Origin: Brevipalpus yothersi
Lineage: Eukaryota; Arthropoda; Arachnida; Trombidiformes; Tenuipalpidae
Direction of reading: 5' to 3'
Length of the DNA stretch: 64,000 nt
Assembly: GCA_003956705.1 (NCBI GenBank)
Contig: QZCP01000334.1
Location: forward strand, 489,718-553,717
This document shows, piece by piece, positions 1 to 23,351 of this stretch. The notes under the pieces were generated by a model, which saw only the letters and a program-made list of their open reading frames with translations, searched no databases and was not told where the DNA came from. Made by a program: the position numbers and the translations under genes. The first letter of the stretch is position 1, and each line of letters opens with the position of its first letter.

Positions 1-554
1 GAATTATCATGGAATTTGTTGGGTTAAATGAAGGGTGAAAGAGCATCACTTTTGATAGCCGAAGTCGAAAGAAAAAGAAGAAAAAATAAACTTGATGAAT
101 TTTTGTCCATCTTTAATGTGTAAAAGAAAATTTTTCAACAGAATTTAATTCAACTCCTGATTAAAATACACTTGACTCAATCAATTGATAGCCTTTTTGC
201 ATGAATCAAGTGCCAATCGGTATGTGAATATGTACAAATTTATTTTTCCTCTCTCACTAAAAAAGAGTTTCAAATCTTGATTGATTCAAATAGTTCACTT
301 TTGGGATGCTCCAAGAGGCTGTCAAGAGAAGATGAAATCAAATACACACAGAAGCAAAGTCTGTCAAAGTTTTTATATACATTTTGTGTGTGTACCTGGA
401 AGCCCATAAAGCTAATGGATATGGAATCAGCATGATAAGAAAAAAATTGATTAATTGAACGGGATCGCATGCAAAGTGAATATATTATCAATTGAAGAAG
501 AAGAAATAAGACTTACCGAGTAATAATCAATTGGGAATGAGTTGATTTCAAGAC

Positions 555-558
<4 letters not shown>

Positions 559-622
<64 letters not shown>
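559..622. repeat. (GA)n microsatellite
   Basis: Uninterrupted GA dinucleotide tract of about 64 bp. Confidence 0.95.
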
Positions 623-625
<3 letters not shown>

Positions 626-1591
626 TATGTGGTTAATTCATATTCGAAAGAGAAAACCAAATGATTAAGCAACATGAGACAAATGATTGCAGCAATTGAA
701 TTGCTCAAAGCAAAATCCTCAACACTCACTCAGATCATCATCATGAGCACTCAGAGGAGAAAGAAGAAGAGAAAGAGGGATCATAATCACAATCATCATA
801 ATATATGTGTCTGTATGATTGGTAGCTTGAAAAAATTAACAAATGATCAGGTAATCACCACTCTTGTGGTTAAATACAATTCCAATCGAATGTGGTCAAC
901 ACTTTATTAGGCTCGGCAAGAGGTGAGAAAAAGTGAAGATGAAGAGAGAAAGGAAGATGTTGAAAACTCATCATCAACAGAATTCTTCTTCTCCCGATCC
1001 TTGAGATGATAAAACCTCATCTTGGAAAAGCTCAAAATTCTTATACAGGCAGAACTTTTTTTCCAATCAATTAGGCCCATGTTTTATCCGGTAAATTTCG
1101 TGAGAAGGGAAACGAAAGATGCCAATTCTGGATATAATAATTATCAAGATAATTTGACCAGGTTCATCATCACCAATGTGTGCAAGAGAGAGAGAGAGTG
1201 AAAAATATTCAACAAATTTTCATGATGATCAAGAATTTAATGACATAAATTAAGATTCATTCTCGTGTCATGTCAGATGGAATCAAACGTAGATGAGCTG
1301 AAAATGAATATCAGAATTTTCACCTTCCCTGTGGTTCATGAGTTGGCACCGAATACAGTCCGAGAGTTGTCACCTAAGCGAAAATCAGCGGGAATAGTCA
1401 AATGCAATAGTTTAACGCCATAAGTTCATTGCTGGGCGATTTAATTCGCCGGTAACATACATGCAACTGTATGTGCATCTCATTTGCCTCAGCAATCAAT
1501 CTAATTAGAGTAATAAATCTGAATTAAAGGTGATAATTATAAAAAACCTTCATGAATTCCGTGGTTGCTTATTTTTTTCTCCTCTCTTACA

Positions 1592-1594
<3 letters not shown>

Positions 1595-1632
<38 letters not shown>
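1595..1632. repeat. (CT)n microsatellite
   Basis: Uninterrupted CT tract of about 38 bp. Confidence 0.95.
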
Positions 1633-1635
<3 letters not shown>

Positions 1636-2534
1636 TTCGGGATGCCTCAAACTCACTAGGAGGTGGCAGATGATTTATTCAAAACATTTTGCGGCTTCTC
1701 CACCCACGGGCAAATTCTCATCATCATCTTGATCATCGTCGTTTGCCTGTCACATTGAGCATCCACCATCAACTGGATGCTTTTTCGGATTCCGTATCAC
1801 TTGGATGAGAGAGAGAGAAATGATCCTTGTCAGGCCACTTTGTCGAATATTCATCAGCAATACTGATTGTGCTGAAAAATAGCGAGAGTCTGAGAGAAAA
1901 TGAGTTGCTCTCTCTTTGGAGAGAATATTCATCTTGAGAAAGAATGTTGCGAAAAGATTCAAATGAAGAAAAAGTTGAAAGAGAGAGAAACTAAAAATCA
2001 TTGTTTGTCAGATGCTTCTCACACATATACACAGGTATTCCCTGATGAATGCACTTTATGCCAGCTTATCGGCCTGAGGCATTTTTTACCTTGACTTTCT
2101 CACTTGGCCTCCTTGTGCTCTTTACATATATATACACACACACACGAAAGGAAGAGAGAGAGAGAGAGCCCAAAAAGTCTCTCTCTCATGCATATACTCT
2201 CTTCCTGGGGCTATATAATACAGAGCCGATAAGCCCATACCTGTTCATCCCTCATCAATTTGACCAAACCCTTATTTCACGAAAGATGAGAGAGAACGGA
2301 ATAAGTCTCTCTCTCTCTTTCTCTTCAATGGCCATCTCACTTGCCTCTCCTCGATTTTTCTTGCTGTTGAGATACCTTCCATTTGAGAATACTGTGAGAA
2401 TCGGGGATGTATTCATATATAAATGCAGCCCATAGAGATGCGGCCTCAATGAGTGAGTTTCCACTCTCTTCTTTCTAATCAGCTTCCTCTCCAATTGCGG
2501 TATTATTTCATCTTGAATGATGATTATTGGTATG

Positions 2535-2540
<6 letters not shown>

Positions 2541-2581
<41 letters not shown>
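2541..2581. repeat. (GA)n microsatellite
   Basis: Uninterrupted GA tract of about 41 bp. Confidence 0.95.
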
Positions 2582-2584
<3 letters not shown>

Positions 2585-3718
2585 TTGCATTTCGTCGGCT
2601 CCTCACCCAGAACTCTTGAGAATGAATGCTCCATACACAGTTCTGGTCACCAGGATGAGCTTATCGTGGAATAAATATTTTCATTTGACTTTTTTTTCAC
2701 ACCAAGCGATGTGTGTTTCTATTTTCTTTTATTTTTTCGCATCATTTTCCACTTTAAAGGTCCTTAAATAGTATTTGAATCATTGTATTGATCTTGGAGG
2801 AATTGAGAGGCAAAAAAGAATCAATAAAATATCAATTAGCTGCCAAGGAGAAGATGAAAATTTTTTATGAGCTCAATTCGAAGCAAGTGATGATTCAAAA
2901 TTAGGCAATCGAATCATCGCATCGTTTATTTGCTTACGAGATGGATGTTGTTTAATAGTTTATCAATCATCTATCCATCCTTCCCTTTGACCATCCTATC
3001 TTTGTAAGGCTATTGGAGAGAGGAGAAAAAAATTCATTAAAGGTGCCAAAAAAGATGCCAAAAAGGATGGACTCGGATGGATAAATTGAAGAGTAAACAG
3101 CTACAAAAGATCAAAAATTGAAGAGGATGAAACGATGAGAATATACCAAATTTTGAAGGAACCTTTTTATACCTTCAAATTGATGTAACAAACTCATACT
3201 TGATTATCCATTAACCAGAACGGACGCAAAATATGTATGATGTAAAGTATGTTCTTCTAAGACATCATCAACACTGGATACTCCCAAAGTATTCCTCAAC
3301 ATTTCTTCCGGGTTCTTCATCCGTTCGCCTAGATCCAGGTACATTTAGTTAGGAAAAGTCTGATGATGGATCATTTCCTTCGTTGCACAATTTAGAATTA
3401 TATGCATCTGGATGCTTAGAACTCATGTTGCTAAGTTGGAAAAGGGATGAGAAAAAATCGACTGACGAATTGCTTTCATGATCAAAGTAATTTTATTCTA
3501 GCATTCCGAACATAAATTTAACTGGTTAATCGAGAGAGAATATTTCTTGGAAGAAAAAAGAAGAACAAGAACATTCAAGAAACAAAAAAAGAAATCAGTA
3601 ACTTTCACTACTTTTCGCATACATGTAACTTTCAGAACTTTTTTTCTTCCTCCGACTTCCATGAAGGTAAAAAAGCACATATTCACTCTCTTTTACCTCT
3701 TTTTTATTGATTTTTTCA

Positions 3719-3721
<3 letters not shown>

Positions 3722-3781
<60 letters not shown>
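3722..3781. repeat. (CT)n microsatellite
   Basis: Uninterrupted CT tract of about 60 bp. Confidence 0.95.
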
Positions 3782-3786
<5 letters not shown>

Positions 3787-4220
3787 TCTCATGTCTTCAT
3801 GTCGATTGATGTTGGTGGGTTTTCATTTCGGTTTCTCCAAAATTTTTTTTCTTCTTCTTCTTCTCTTCATCACTTCAAAAATTGTTAACCAAAGCCAATG
3901 AAGCCCTCTGAGGCAGGAAATTATCGATTTTACGTCTCATAAAAGCTGGAAAATTTATCCCAATAGAAAGAGGTGAAGAAGAAGAAGAAGAAGATGAAGA
4001 AAATACTAATAGTGCCAAGCATTGAAAGTAGCATTCCTTCAGTTACTTGAGGCCACTTGCCAAAGGTGTACACATTCAGTACATATGTGTATATGTGTAT
4101 GTGTACACATGCCACTTTGTGAGTCCACATTTTTCTTTCTCATTTTTGACGTCGGTTCCAATAGATTCACTTTTTGACCCATTCATTATACCGATTGAGC
4201 GTGGATGTAAAAAATTTTCG

Positions 4221-4279
<59 letters not shown>

Positions 4280-4291
4280 CTTCTCTCTCTT

Positions 4292-4322
<31 letters not shown>

Positions 4323-4324
4323 TT
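4221..4324. repeat. Compound (CT)n/TTT microsatellite
   Basis: CT runs broken at near-regular intervals by an extra TT. Between about 4230 and 4275 this gives a higher-order period of roughly 14 bp (CTCTCTCTCTTT-like units), unlike the pure tracts elsewhere. Confidence 0.9.
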
Positions 4325-5217
4325 CCCTTCAACTTCACCAAAAAGAGGAAACGGGTAAGAATATGAGAGGAAAAATTCATTGGCCACAAAATATGGCCAA
4401 AAAAATCATATATTTGTTCACATATATATACACACCTACAGGTTAGATGTTCAGGCTACTATTTCCACTTGTGGAGCCGAAAAATTCGAAAATTTGGGCT
4501 TCTACCGAAAATAGAGAGAGAAAAAAAATTTTCGGCACCGAGTTGAGCATTAATAAGGTCCTTGTTATTATTACTCGGCGGCCCATTTGGAAATGTTGAA
4601 AGGCCTATTTTGAAGCCTATTGCATACCGCTCTGTGTTTTACGGGCCAATGAAATAGTATGTGCAACTACTTGTGCCTTACAGGGCTAACTTTGAAGTCT
4701 CTAATGGGCCTTCTCTCTCTCTTCACTATGGTAGTTGAAAAGAAAAGAGAGAGAGAGAGAGAAATTGTACAGGAACCGCTCATTGCCTCCCGTTTTTGGC
4801 CATGTCGATAGCAAGAAATTCCAAATTCGAGACGCTAGATAGAACATGAATGAGACCGACGATTCACCTTTTCACCTCCGAAAATTTGTGTGTATGAGTG
4901 AGTGAATAGAGTGAAAGAGAGTGAAAAAGAATGAGAGTATGGAAGGTGGAGCAGAGAGAGTTTAGAAGTGAAAGAGCAACATTTGACCTGAAACGCGACT
5001 ACTACTAAGTTTCGAATAGAGTTAGAGAGTTGAAAAGAGTGGGCCAAAAAAAATTCACATAGGAGCGTGTCAAAGCGGGCCATCCAACGGGTCTTCACAC
5101 TTTCTCTTCACTTCCTCACCGTATACACACACTCATTCGTACGGGATCGGTGCTTCCTCCTCCTCCTCTTCCTCCCACTTTGGTCCTTACCGATTCTTTC
5201 ACACAAAAATTAGAGTG

Positions 5218-5221
<4 letters not shown>

Positions 5222-5274
<53 letters not shown>
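5222..5274. repeat. (GA)n microsatellite
   Basis: Uninterrupted GA tract of about 53 bp. Confidence 0.95.
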
Positions 5275-5278
<4 letters not shown>

Positions 5279-6878
5279 AAGAAAGAAGATCTAAGAAATT
5301 GAATAGTGTGTTAAGAAAGTGGCATTCCCTTAAAATATCGTCCAATTCGCAACAACAACGCATCTCTACTACAGGTTTCTTAGAACTTGAGCGTTCTACT
5401 TCGAATTACTTCGATCGATGGTCTCACTTATGAGTCCTAAGAAGAGAAAGAGAAAGAGAGAGAGAGAGATAAAGAAAGAAAAAGTGAATAGCTGCAAGAG
5501 TCCCGGGCCAAAAGACTGAAAGGCACTTGCTGTCATAATGTTTACTCACTGCCTCAGGAGCGTTTGTCATCAATTGTAATCGTTTGCGCGTTCTTTGAGA
5601 ACGTTCAGTTTCAGGGAATATGAATTACCTGTGAGAGGCTGATGGCTAGTGAAACCCCGGAATCAACGATTCGATTTGCAAGTTTTCGGCAAAAATAATG
5701 GCTTTTTTTTCTTCGGACATACATTGCAATGCTCTGTGTGTGTATAGTTTGAGAAGTTGGTGGTGCAAAAAAGAGAGAGAGATGAAAGAGAAGAAAAAAG
5801 AATGGACATTTTGAAAGCAATCAAAGTGGACCAACCTGAAAACATGGAATCAGAACATAATAGAACACAGTTTGAGGTTTCGAAAACCTTTCGGTGTGTG
5901 TTCGAAGAAGGAAGAGAAGAGGAACAATTTTTCCGTTTTTGGTTGTGAAATTTGAGACCATCTATTCTTTCACTTTTTGGCTGACCTATGGCCTATTCAT
6001 CCAAAATTTGGAAGAATCATTGGGCTCTTCGCCCCATTCCCTATTGAACCTTTGGTTCCCCATTATTGGAATACCGCTTATCCGATTTGTAGCCAACTAA
6101 AAACCCTTAAATAAACTACTCAACCTTTAGGGTCAAGTTGTATGTGTGTATATGGTGCACACGAGTGAGCATAAATTGGAATCGGAATACACGTACCAAA
6201 AGTGTATTCATAAGGTTTGAATTTCTTCTAATGTGTCCACCATGAACTTTTTTTCTTTCCCTAGGACAAAGGTTAAAGGTTTTGCCCTATGGAAGTATGT
6301 GGGACAAAAAGGATAGGATAGGCGCGTTAAGGTGAAAAAAGGAAGTGAACAATGTTCTGGGGGCGAAAAAATTTCTGAAGGATTGAGGAATGTGAAGAAG
6401 AAAGAAAGAAAATTTGTAGACACCTTTGTCAGTAATGTTAAAATATATTTATATTTATTATTCCTTTTTTTCTCTAAAATTTCATGGAATTTTTTTGCTC
6501 TTGTATGTGTGTGTATGTTCACAAAAAGCTTTTTCATGGCTTGTTACAATAGGAATCAATATATTTACAATGTATTTGATCACACATGATTGATTTGTAG
6601 GCATTTTTTTTTCATTCATTCACAAATACATATTCACAGGATAAATATATTACAATCGAAAAAAAAGAACTTGATACCTTGATGACTCGATAATTTACAG
6701 TTGAATTTTGTTTTTTTACCTTTTAATCAATCAAAAAAAGCACATTTTGATGAGTATGGGATGTGTGGACATGAGGAGGAAGAGGAATGTGATCAAGCTC
6801 GATTCAGATTTGCACAATGATCAGAGTAAAGTGGTCAACCTTATCTGGGATCCTTTCGAATCGTATGACCAATAACAA

Positions 6879-17948
<11,070 letters not shown>

Positions 17949-18428
17949 CTTTTCGGCTACTTAAATTCAACACATACAAACGCATATTATATTTCGGATT
18001 CTTCTGACGAAAAATTTAAAAGAACATGTTTGTACGACTACTATCTCTGTGAATGATTTCATTGAGTGAATTTCATTCAACTTTCTTGAAGAAAAAAACT
18101 TCTTTCTCTCTCTCTCTCCCTCTCTCTTGCTCTCTCTCTTGCTCTCTCTCTCTCTCGGCCCAAGTGAGCAATATTGACGAGAAGGTGAAAGAAGTTCTAA
18201 CAGTACAGGTACATTCCATTCGTGAAGCGATAGTGGCACCTATTGAGTTGGAATGCAGATGATACTAAGAAATTTTGTCTGAAAATATGCTTCTTCTAGC
18301 CTGAATTACCAGAAAAATCGAGCATGAACCATATTAGATGAACAATTTGGACATGCACTCAATATTCGCTTTTTTGATTCACCTTCTAGTAGCGACTTGA
18401 ACCTTGTTGGTATAAGATACATCAAAAA

Positions 18429-18464
<36 letters not shown>

Positions 18465-19729
18465 TTGATCAACATTTACTATGATTTACATAGCTGTGAA
18501 ATTAATTTTTCTGATAGATAAGCTGGAAGCCATTTTATTCTCTCCCTCAATTGATTGGATTTTTATGATTTGAAAATTTATTCAAAATTTATTCGAATAT
18601 TAAAATTAGATTAATCATTCAACTTGTATATTCCAGAGGTAATTTTCTTAGTTGTTAGGAAATATAAATAAAAAATAAATGGATTGTTTACAAAAAACTG
18701 ATATAATAGGCACTGTTTTCTAAGTAAATGAAGATTGCGGAGGTTGAAATGTTTATGAAAGAAATAACTCAAATCAATCAGGATATCCGAATAGAGAGAG
18801 ATTTATAACACCTATGATGATCAAAATTCTTAGCTAACAAGAGCAACAAACTTACATGCAACTTCTCTTATATACCTCGAATTCCGTAGGCTCCGTAAAC
18901 TTCACAGAGACACGCCTCGAGGAAGAGGAATTTCTACCAAAAAATTATGCCAATCAAGACAATTCTAGAAATAAACATAATCACATTCACATATTTGCCT
19001 TCGTCAATATAAATGATCCAGATCAACACTTGGTATTGCTTCTATAAGAAAGTTAATTTTGAATTAGGCGAATCAAAGTTTACCGACGTCAACCATGGAT
19101 AGACTATGTATCATGTTATATACAAAGTTCTTTGTAAGTTCTTTTCTAATCCAGCTCGTGGTTGTTCGAAATGATCTAGTCTCTTTTTTTCGATTAACAC
19201 CTACTTTGCTTTATAACGAATGGACTGACATTATTTCTTCCATAGATAAGTTGGATAATGTCGTTTCATTAACCTAATGAAACATTCCCAATGAGGCATA
19301 CTAGCTTGCCTACAGATGAAGGTGCACTTAAATAACTAGATTGCCCTCAAATGATTATCTCGTTCACTACTGAATGAGTCTAGTGAAACAATCATTGTGT
19401 CTCTGGGGTGGCTAAAAATGACATTTACAAAGATTCTAGAATTTTCAATCTCTTTTCGGGCACAATTCATGATATCTCACAAACGATCTTGAAGGTGTGA
19501 TCTGAATTGGACTCGATCGCTGATCAGGATAGAACATAAATCTCAGCTATAAAACTAAATATTTTTCAAGGTTCTCATAATATATTGGCAAAATTTGGCT
19601 TAATTTTAGATCAGATTGCAAGAGATGGTAATTTATACTAATTTCCTGAGCCATATGTTTCTGAAGCCTTTGAATTCTTGCTCAATTGTCTCTGGTGAGA
19701 AAAAGAAACTCATAATTAATTTTCCTAAT
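17949..19729. other. Intergenic: glypican 5' flank to metalloprotease
   Basis: The left end must hold the glypican leader and promoter (transcribed leftward), but I see no clear TATA box or initiator. A CT tract lies at 18432-18461. A 9-bp-stem hairpin (GTTTCATTA/TAATGAAAC, loop ACC) lies at 19263-19283. Short open frames at 18856-19047 and 19095-19277 have no recognisable similarity. Confidence 0.5.
18340..18461 (+). repeat. Diverged dispersed repeat, copy A (ends in CT tract)
   Basis: About 90 bp before the CT tract resemble the stretch at 21440-21572. Shared landmarks in the same order: a CACTCAATA-like block, CGCTTTT, a TTGAA block, TTGGTATAAGATACAT versus TTGGATGTAT, then AAAAATTCC directly before the CT tract. 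Identity is only moderate by eye. Confidence 0.35.
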
Positions 19730-20872
19730 ATGAACTTACTCACTGCATACTCTTGGCTGGTGATAATTAGTTTGTTTCCCATTGTATCAGCAATAAAATC
19801 TCCAAAATCGGCTAGTATTGTTGATGTGAAAATTGAATGCAAAGATTTAGATTGCAAAAAATCTGTCCTAGTGATAAACAAAAAAGGTACCAAAAAGCAA
19901 TTGATACCTCCGATAAAGATGAACAAAAAGGATGAAACATCACCAAATATTCGAACAGGCTGTAATCAAGTTCGCTTGGCTCTTGAACCAACTTTGGAAT
20001 CAATTCAACGAAATGAAATTGTGGCACTTGAAAAGTGTAACGGTATAGTTACCCGTGGTGTGGTTACATCTGGTAATGTAACAATTCAATTGAAACCAGA
20101 TCCGAAAACCAAATTTACCAAAGCAATCACAACTGAATACACTTCTGACAAGATCTTTGCGTTTGATTCGGTGAAAATTGATGAAGAATTGATTGAAAAA
20201 TCTCGTGAAATGAAAAGGGCTCGAACAAAATTTTCACCACGAAAATCAATCTCAGGTATCTTTGAAATAGAAATCTTGGCCCTTGTTGATAGTATGTCTG
20301 TACGCAAATATCTTGATGGTGATCTTTATAATGATGATTTTGTGAGACAAAATATCGAATCATCATTTGCTGTGGTCCAAAAATTATACAATGGTACTGG
20401 TTATCGGCCTATTTTAAAGAATATCACCTTTTTGGAGGATGAAAAGTATTGTCTAGGAGAAGCATGGATGAACTTATCTTACCATTCATTCATGGCTAAA
20501 ACTACGAATTGGCAGAAAGAGATTCCTGCATGGAATTATTATGATTTAATTTTGTGGTTCACTTATAAGGAAGAAGATGATGAAGTTCTGGGAATCGCTG
20601 GACAGAGTTCAATATGTAGTATATATTCTGCAGGACTCATCCAATTAGCTAAAAAAACAACTGCCTTCCTTATAACACATGAAGTTGGACATCCACTGAC
20701 TCTTTACCATGATAATGGTGAAGAAACACATTGCAATGATCCAGATTCTATTATGTATGATGAGTATTCTACTTTTAAATATTGGTCAAATTGTTCAATG
20801 GAATCCTTTCAAAAACTGAAGAATAATACCTCCAAGAGTTTTTGTTTGACACGGACCGATGTTAAAATCTAA
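19730..20872 (+). CDS. Secreted M12B (reprolysin/ADAM-like) zinc metalloprotease, intronless
   Basis: Predicted secreted zinc endopeptidase of the metzincin clan, family M12B. I chose the ATG at 19730 because it opens a good signal peptide (residues 1-21: MNLLTAYSWL...VSA). An in-frame ATG at 19616 would put 38 non-signal residues in front. Mature length is 380 aa including signal. About residues 22-180 form a poorly conserved prodomain-like region. The catalytic domain starts near the EIEILALVDS strand. The zinc site is HEVGHPLTLYHD (His317, Glu318, His321, His327), and the Met-turn SIMY follows with Met342. Cysteines in GQSSICS, THCND, SNCS and SFCL fit M12B disulfides. There is no disintegrin, Cys-rich or transmembrane part. 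The conserved glycine at position 8 of HExxHxxGxxHD is Thr here. Tick and scorpion secreted metalloproteases have a similar compact architecture; substrate unknown. Confidence 0.85.
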   Translation: MNLLTAYSWLVIISLFPIVSAIKSPKSASIVDVKIECKDLDCKKSVLVINKKGTKKQLIPPIKMNKKDETSPNIRTGCNQVRLALEPTLESIQRNEIVALEKCNGIVTRGVVTSGNVTIQLKPDPKTKFTKAITTEYTSDKIFAFDSVKIDEELIEKSREMKRARTKFSPRKSISGIFEIEILALVDSMSVRKYLDGDLYNDDFVRQNIESSFAVVQKLYNGTGYRPILKNITFLEDEKYCLGEAWMNLSYHSFMAKTTNWQKEIPAWNYYDLILWFTYKEEDDEVLGIAGQSSICSIYSAGLIQLAKKTTAFLITHEVGHPLTLYHDNGEETHCNDPDSIMYDEYSTFKYWSNCSMESFQKLKNNTSKSFCLTRTDVKI

Positions 20873-20942
20873 TTTTAGTGAGGAAAGCTGATGATTGGGA
20901 AATATTCGCATGATTTTATTTGGTCCAAACCACTGATGATAC

Positions 20943-20948
20943 AATAAA
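20943..20948 (+). promoter_or_regulatory. Poly(A) signal of the metalloprotease gene
   Basis: AATAAA about 70 bp downstream of the metalloprotease stop codon, on the same strand; no better candidate lies between. Confidence 0.55.
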
Positions 20949-21439
20949 AATTAATAATGTATTATAGATCTTTTCTCCATTTTGAGATCAATATCGAGAC
21001 TTTCGTAAGAAAGTATGTATATATAGACAATTCTTGAGAATTGATACCTCCACAAAACTGTCTGACAGCCGATTAAATATAATTCATCCATCAATCCTCT
21101 TGTTTACTTGATTATTTTCAAGACCTCTTCACTATCGAACGTAGGAGTTGATCAGCATCCATGTGTATGTGTGTAACTTCATCCTAACAACTCTGAATGG
21201 GAAGACAAATCAAAGATCATGAAGGTTAAGAAGTCAATACGATTAGCCAAGCAAATCCTAAAGTAGTTTAACGTGATCATCAGGCGATTATAGAGAAATA
21301 AAGAAAGAGAGAGAGAGAGAGACATTAATGTTAAATTAAATGTCACTCAAACCTGGTAGATGTAAATCACATTCACAGATGTATACAAACATGATGGTGA
21401 ACTATGGTGAATATACAGATATGTATGGTCACACGAGAA

Positions 21440-21572
21440 TTCAAAAATGATTGAACTCGAAATGTACTCAATACACGCTTTTCTGATCAACAGGCTGATG
21501 GAGGTTTGAAGTTTGAATCTTCTTAGTATTGGATGTATTAAAAATTCCATTCTCTCTCTCTCTCTCTCTCTC
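21440..21572 (+). repeat. Diverged dispersed repeat, copy B (ends in CT tract)
   Basis: Partner of the stretch at 18340-18461, in the same orientation 3.1 kb away and also ending AAAAATTCC-CT(n). After the CT tract the two sequences no longer resemble each other, so the tract sits at the 3' edge of the shared unit. Confidence 0.35.
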
Positions 21573-23270
21573 TTTCAATGGACACGAGATCGGAGACACA
21601 TGAACCAACTGGCCAGATAATCTGATTAAATTTACTAGTTTCCGATTCATCCTCGTGAGGCTTGTTTTGACTTGTGACCACTCTCTCTCACTTTGACCAT
21701 ATTCTTGGTGATCTCATGATCCCATGAAAAGTTGCATATTATTGAATATGAAAGCCTTTTTTTCTCCACACGTGAGATAAATATCATCAACAAGTGTGAC
21801 AGTGAGAAGAAAAAAATGTTCACAAACAATCTCGATAGAAAAGAAATCATACCATCTGAGACCGTGACCATGATCATGATATTTCTTCGAAAAACACAAA
21901 AATTAATTCATTTCATTGATTTCGAAGAACTGGACCTCGAAAGATACTCCAAATGCTATCCTGTTCTGATGTGAACCGCATACCTATTCTCTTATAATTA
22001 TTAAAAGAAAGGCATTTTGAAGAGCCTGAGATTGTTTAGCAGTCTTCCGAGAATCAATAGGATAGCATGATGGAAATGTCTTGTACGAAAAATTATGTAT
22101 ATAATCAATCAAATGTATGAATTTTGATCTGAAGATCTGATTGTACATAACATTATATATATCAATCAATGCACGTAGATTAGGATAACCTATTGGTGGT
22201 TAATGCTCATTTTCGAGAACTTTCATGTTAATCATCCTATTGACCGTTGAATGTGTCCTCGACTTAGTTGATGATCGGATACTGATCATGCCACTTTACT
22301 CTAATTCGACTGATTAAAAGGTTCCTTAAGCATCGTCAAAAAGTTTGATAAGTAGATTAAACGATTGCTAGACTTATATCATGTCTCCCCATGTATGTAT
22401 ACACCATGGTGAATGATAAATTTCAAGGCCATATCTTTCCATGACAGAATAAATTAGGCTTATTGAATGTTCACCATGTTTATCATGGTGAATAGAAATT
22501 TCTGGATCAAGATTAGTAAGCTTTAAGATTGTCCTATAGAGAAAAAGTATTATAGCAGGAAACGTTCAGCACTCATATGATAAATTTTACCAAAATTAGG
22601 TGAAATTTAGGTGCAAAAAGAGTCTAATCAACTTAGATTCGTTAATCAGATCAAATGCAAGCAGAATTAAGCAGTAATCAGCTCGAATCCATTCAAGTTA
22701 CTATTTATTGATTCTTAAGTCATCATCAGGAATCGTTAATTAACTTTTCCGGTTGAAAATAGCATAATAATCCGGGTGCGCTGAGGTTTTTCCTACCATA
22801 TTCTCTCAAATTTTAGCCAGTCCTTGTCAACCCTCACACAGCCACATGAATCAGATAAGCTGAATTAAACAAGAATCAGTGTCAATTCATTTCAAATAAG
22901 TGAATGAACGTGATTTTCTTCACTCACATCAAGTTTGAGTGAGTTATACAATGATAATTATTGATGAAGCTTAACTTTCATTTGATATTTTATCTACAGG
23001 CAAAGCCTCATTTTTGGAGAAAACTGATTAATGATCTTACCATAATCAATAATTTAAGCCCAATCCGTTCCTAATTTTTCGGTATACACATGTGATTGGA
23101 CTTATTCATTTTGGAACTGATATAAGCTACTATTCTAGAACCAAGGATTAGCCCTTTTTGGTCAAGTTCTGTTCCAAAAAGTGTTAGAATAATGACCAAT
23201 CTTAGTTTCCAAAGTTCTGACGTAGACATAGTCCACCGAACTGGACCCTCATATTCCCAAGGTGTTTGGG

Positions 23271-23351
23271 TACACTTGTGATCAGAAAGATTGAAATATT
23301 TGCTCTTGATTGGCCAACAGAACTGTTTCAATCTTTCTGATCACAAGTGTA
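23271..23351. repeat. Perfect 26-bp inverted repeat (hairpin, 29-nt loop)
   Basis: Arms 23271-23296 and 23326-23351 are exact reverse complements over 26 bp. The spacer 23297-23325 is 29 nt. Complementarity stops abruptly at both ends. As RNA it would fold into a fully paired stem. No coding frame or flanking duplication was found. Confidence 0.9.

Larger units (their letters stand above)
1..6878. other. Intergenic region with microsatellites; no gene recognised
   Basis: I see no exon with recognisable protein similarity on either strand. Long reading frames here are mostly translations of GA/CT repeats (Arg-Glu or Ser-Leu runs). The stretch holds (GA)n or (CT)n tracts at 559-622, 1595-1632, 2541-2581, 3722-3781, 4221-4324 and 5222-5274. 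The leftmost part of the glypican 3' UTR, which is transcribed leftward, probably lies at its right end. Minus-strand poly(A) candidates there are ATTAAA at 6722-6727 and AATAAA at 6454-6459. Confidence 0.6.
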
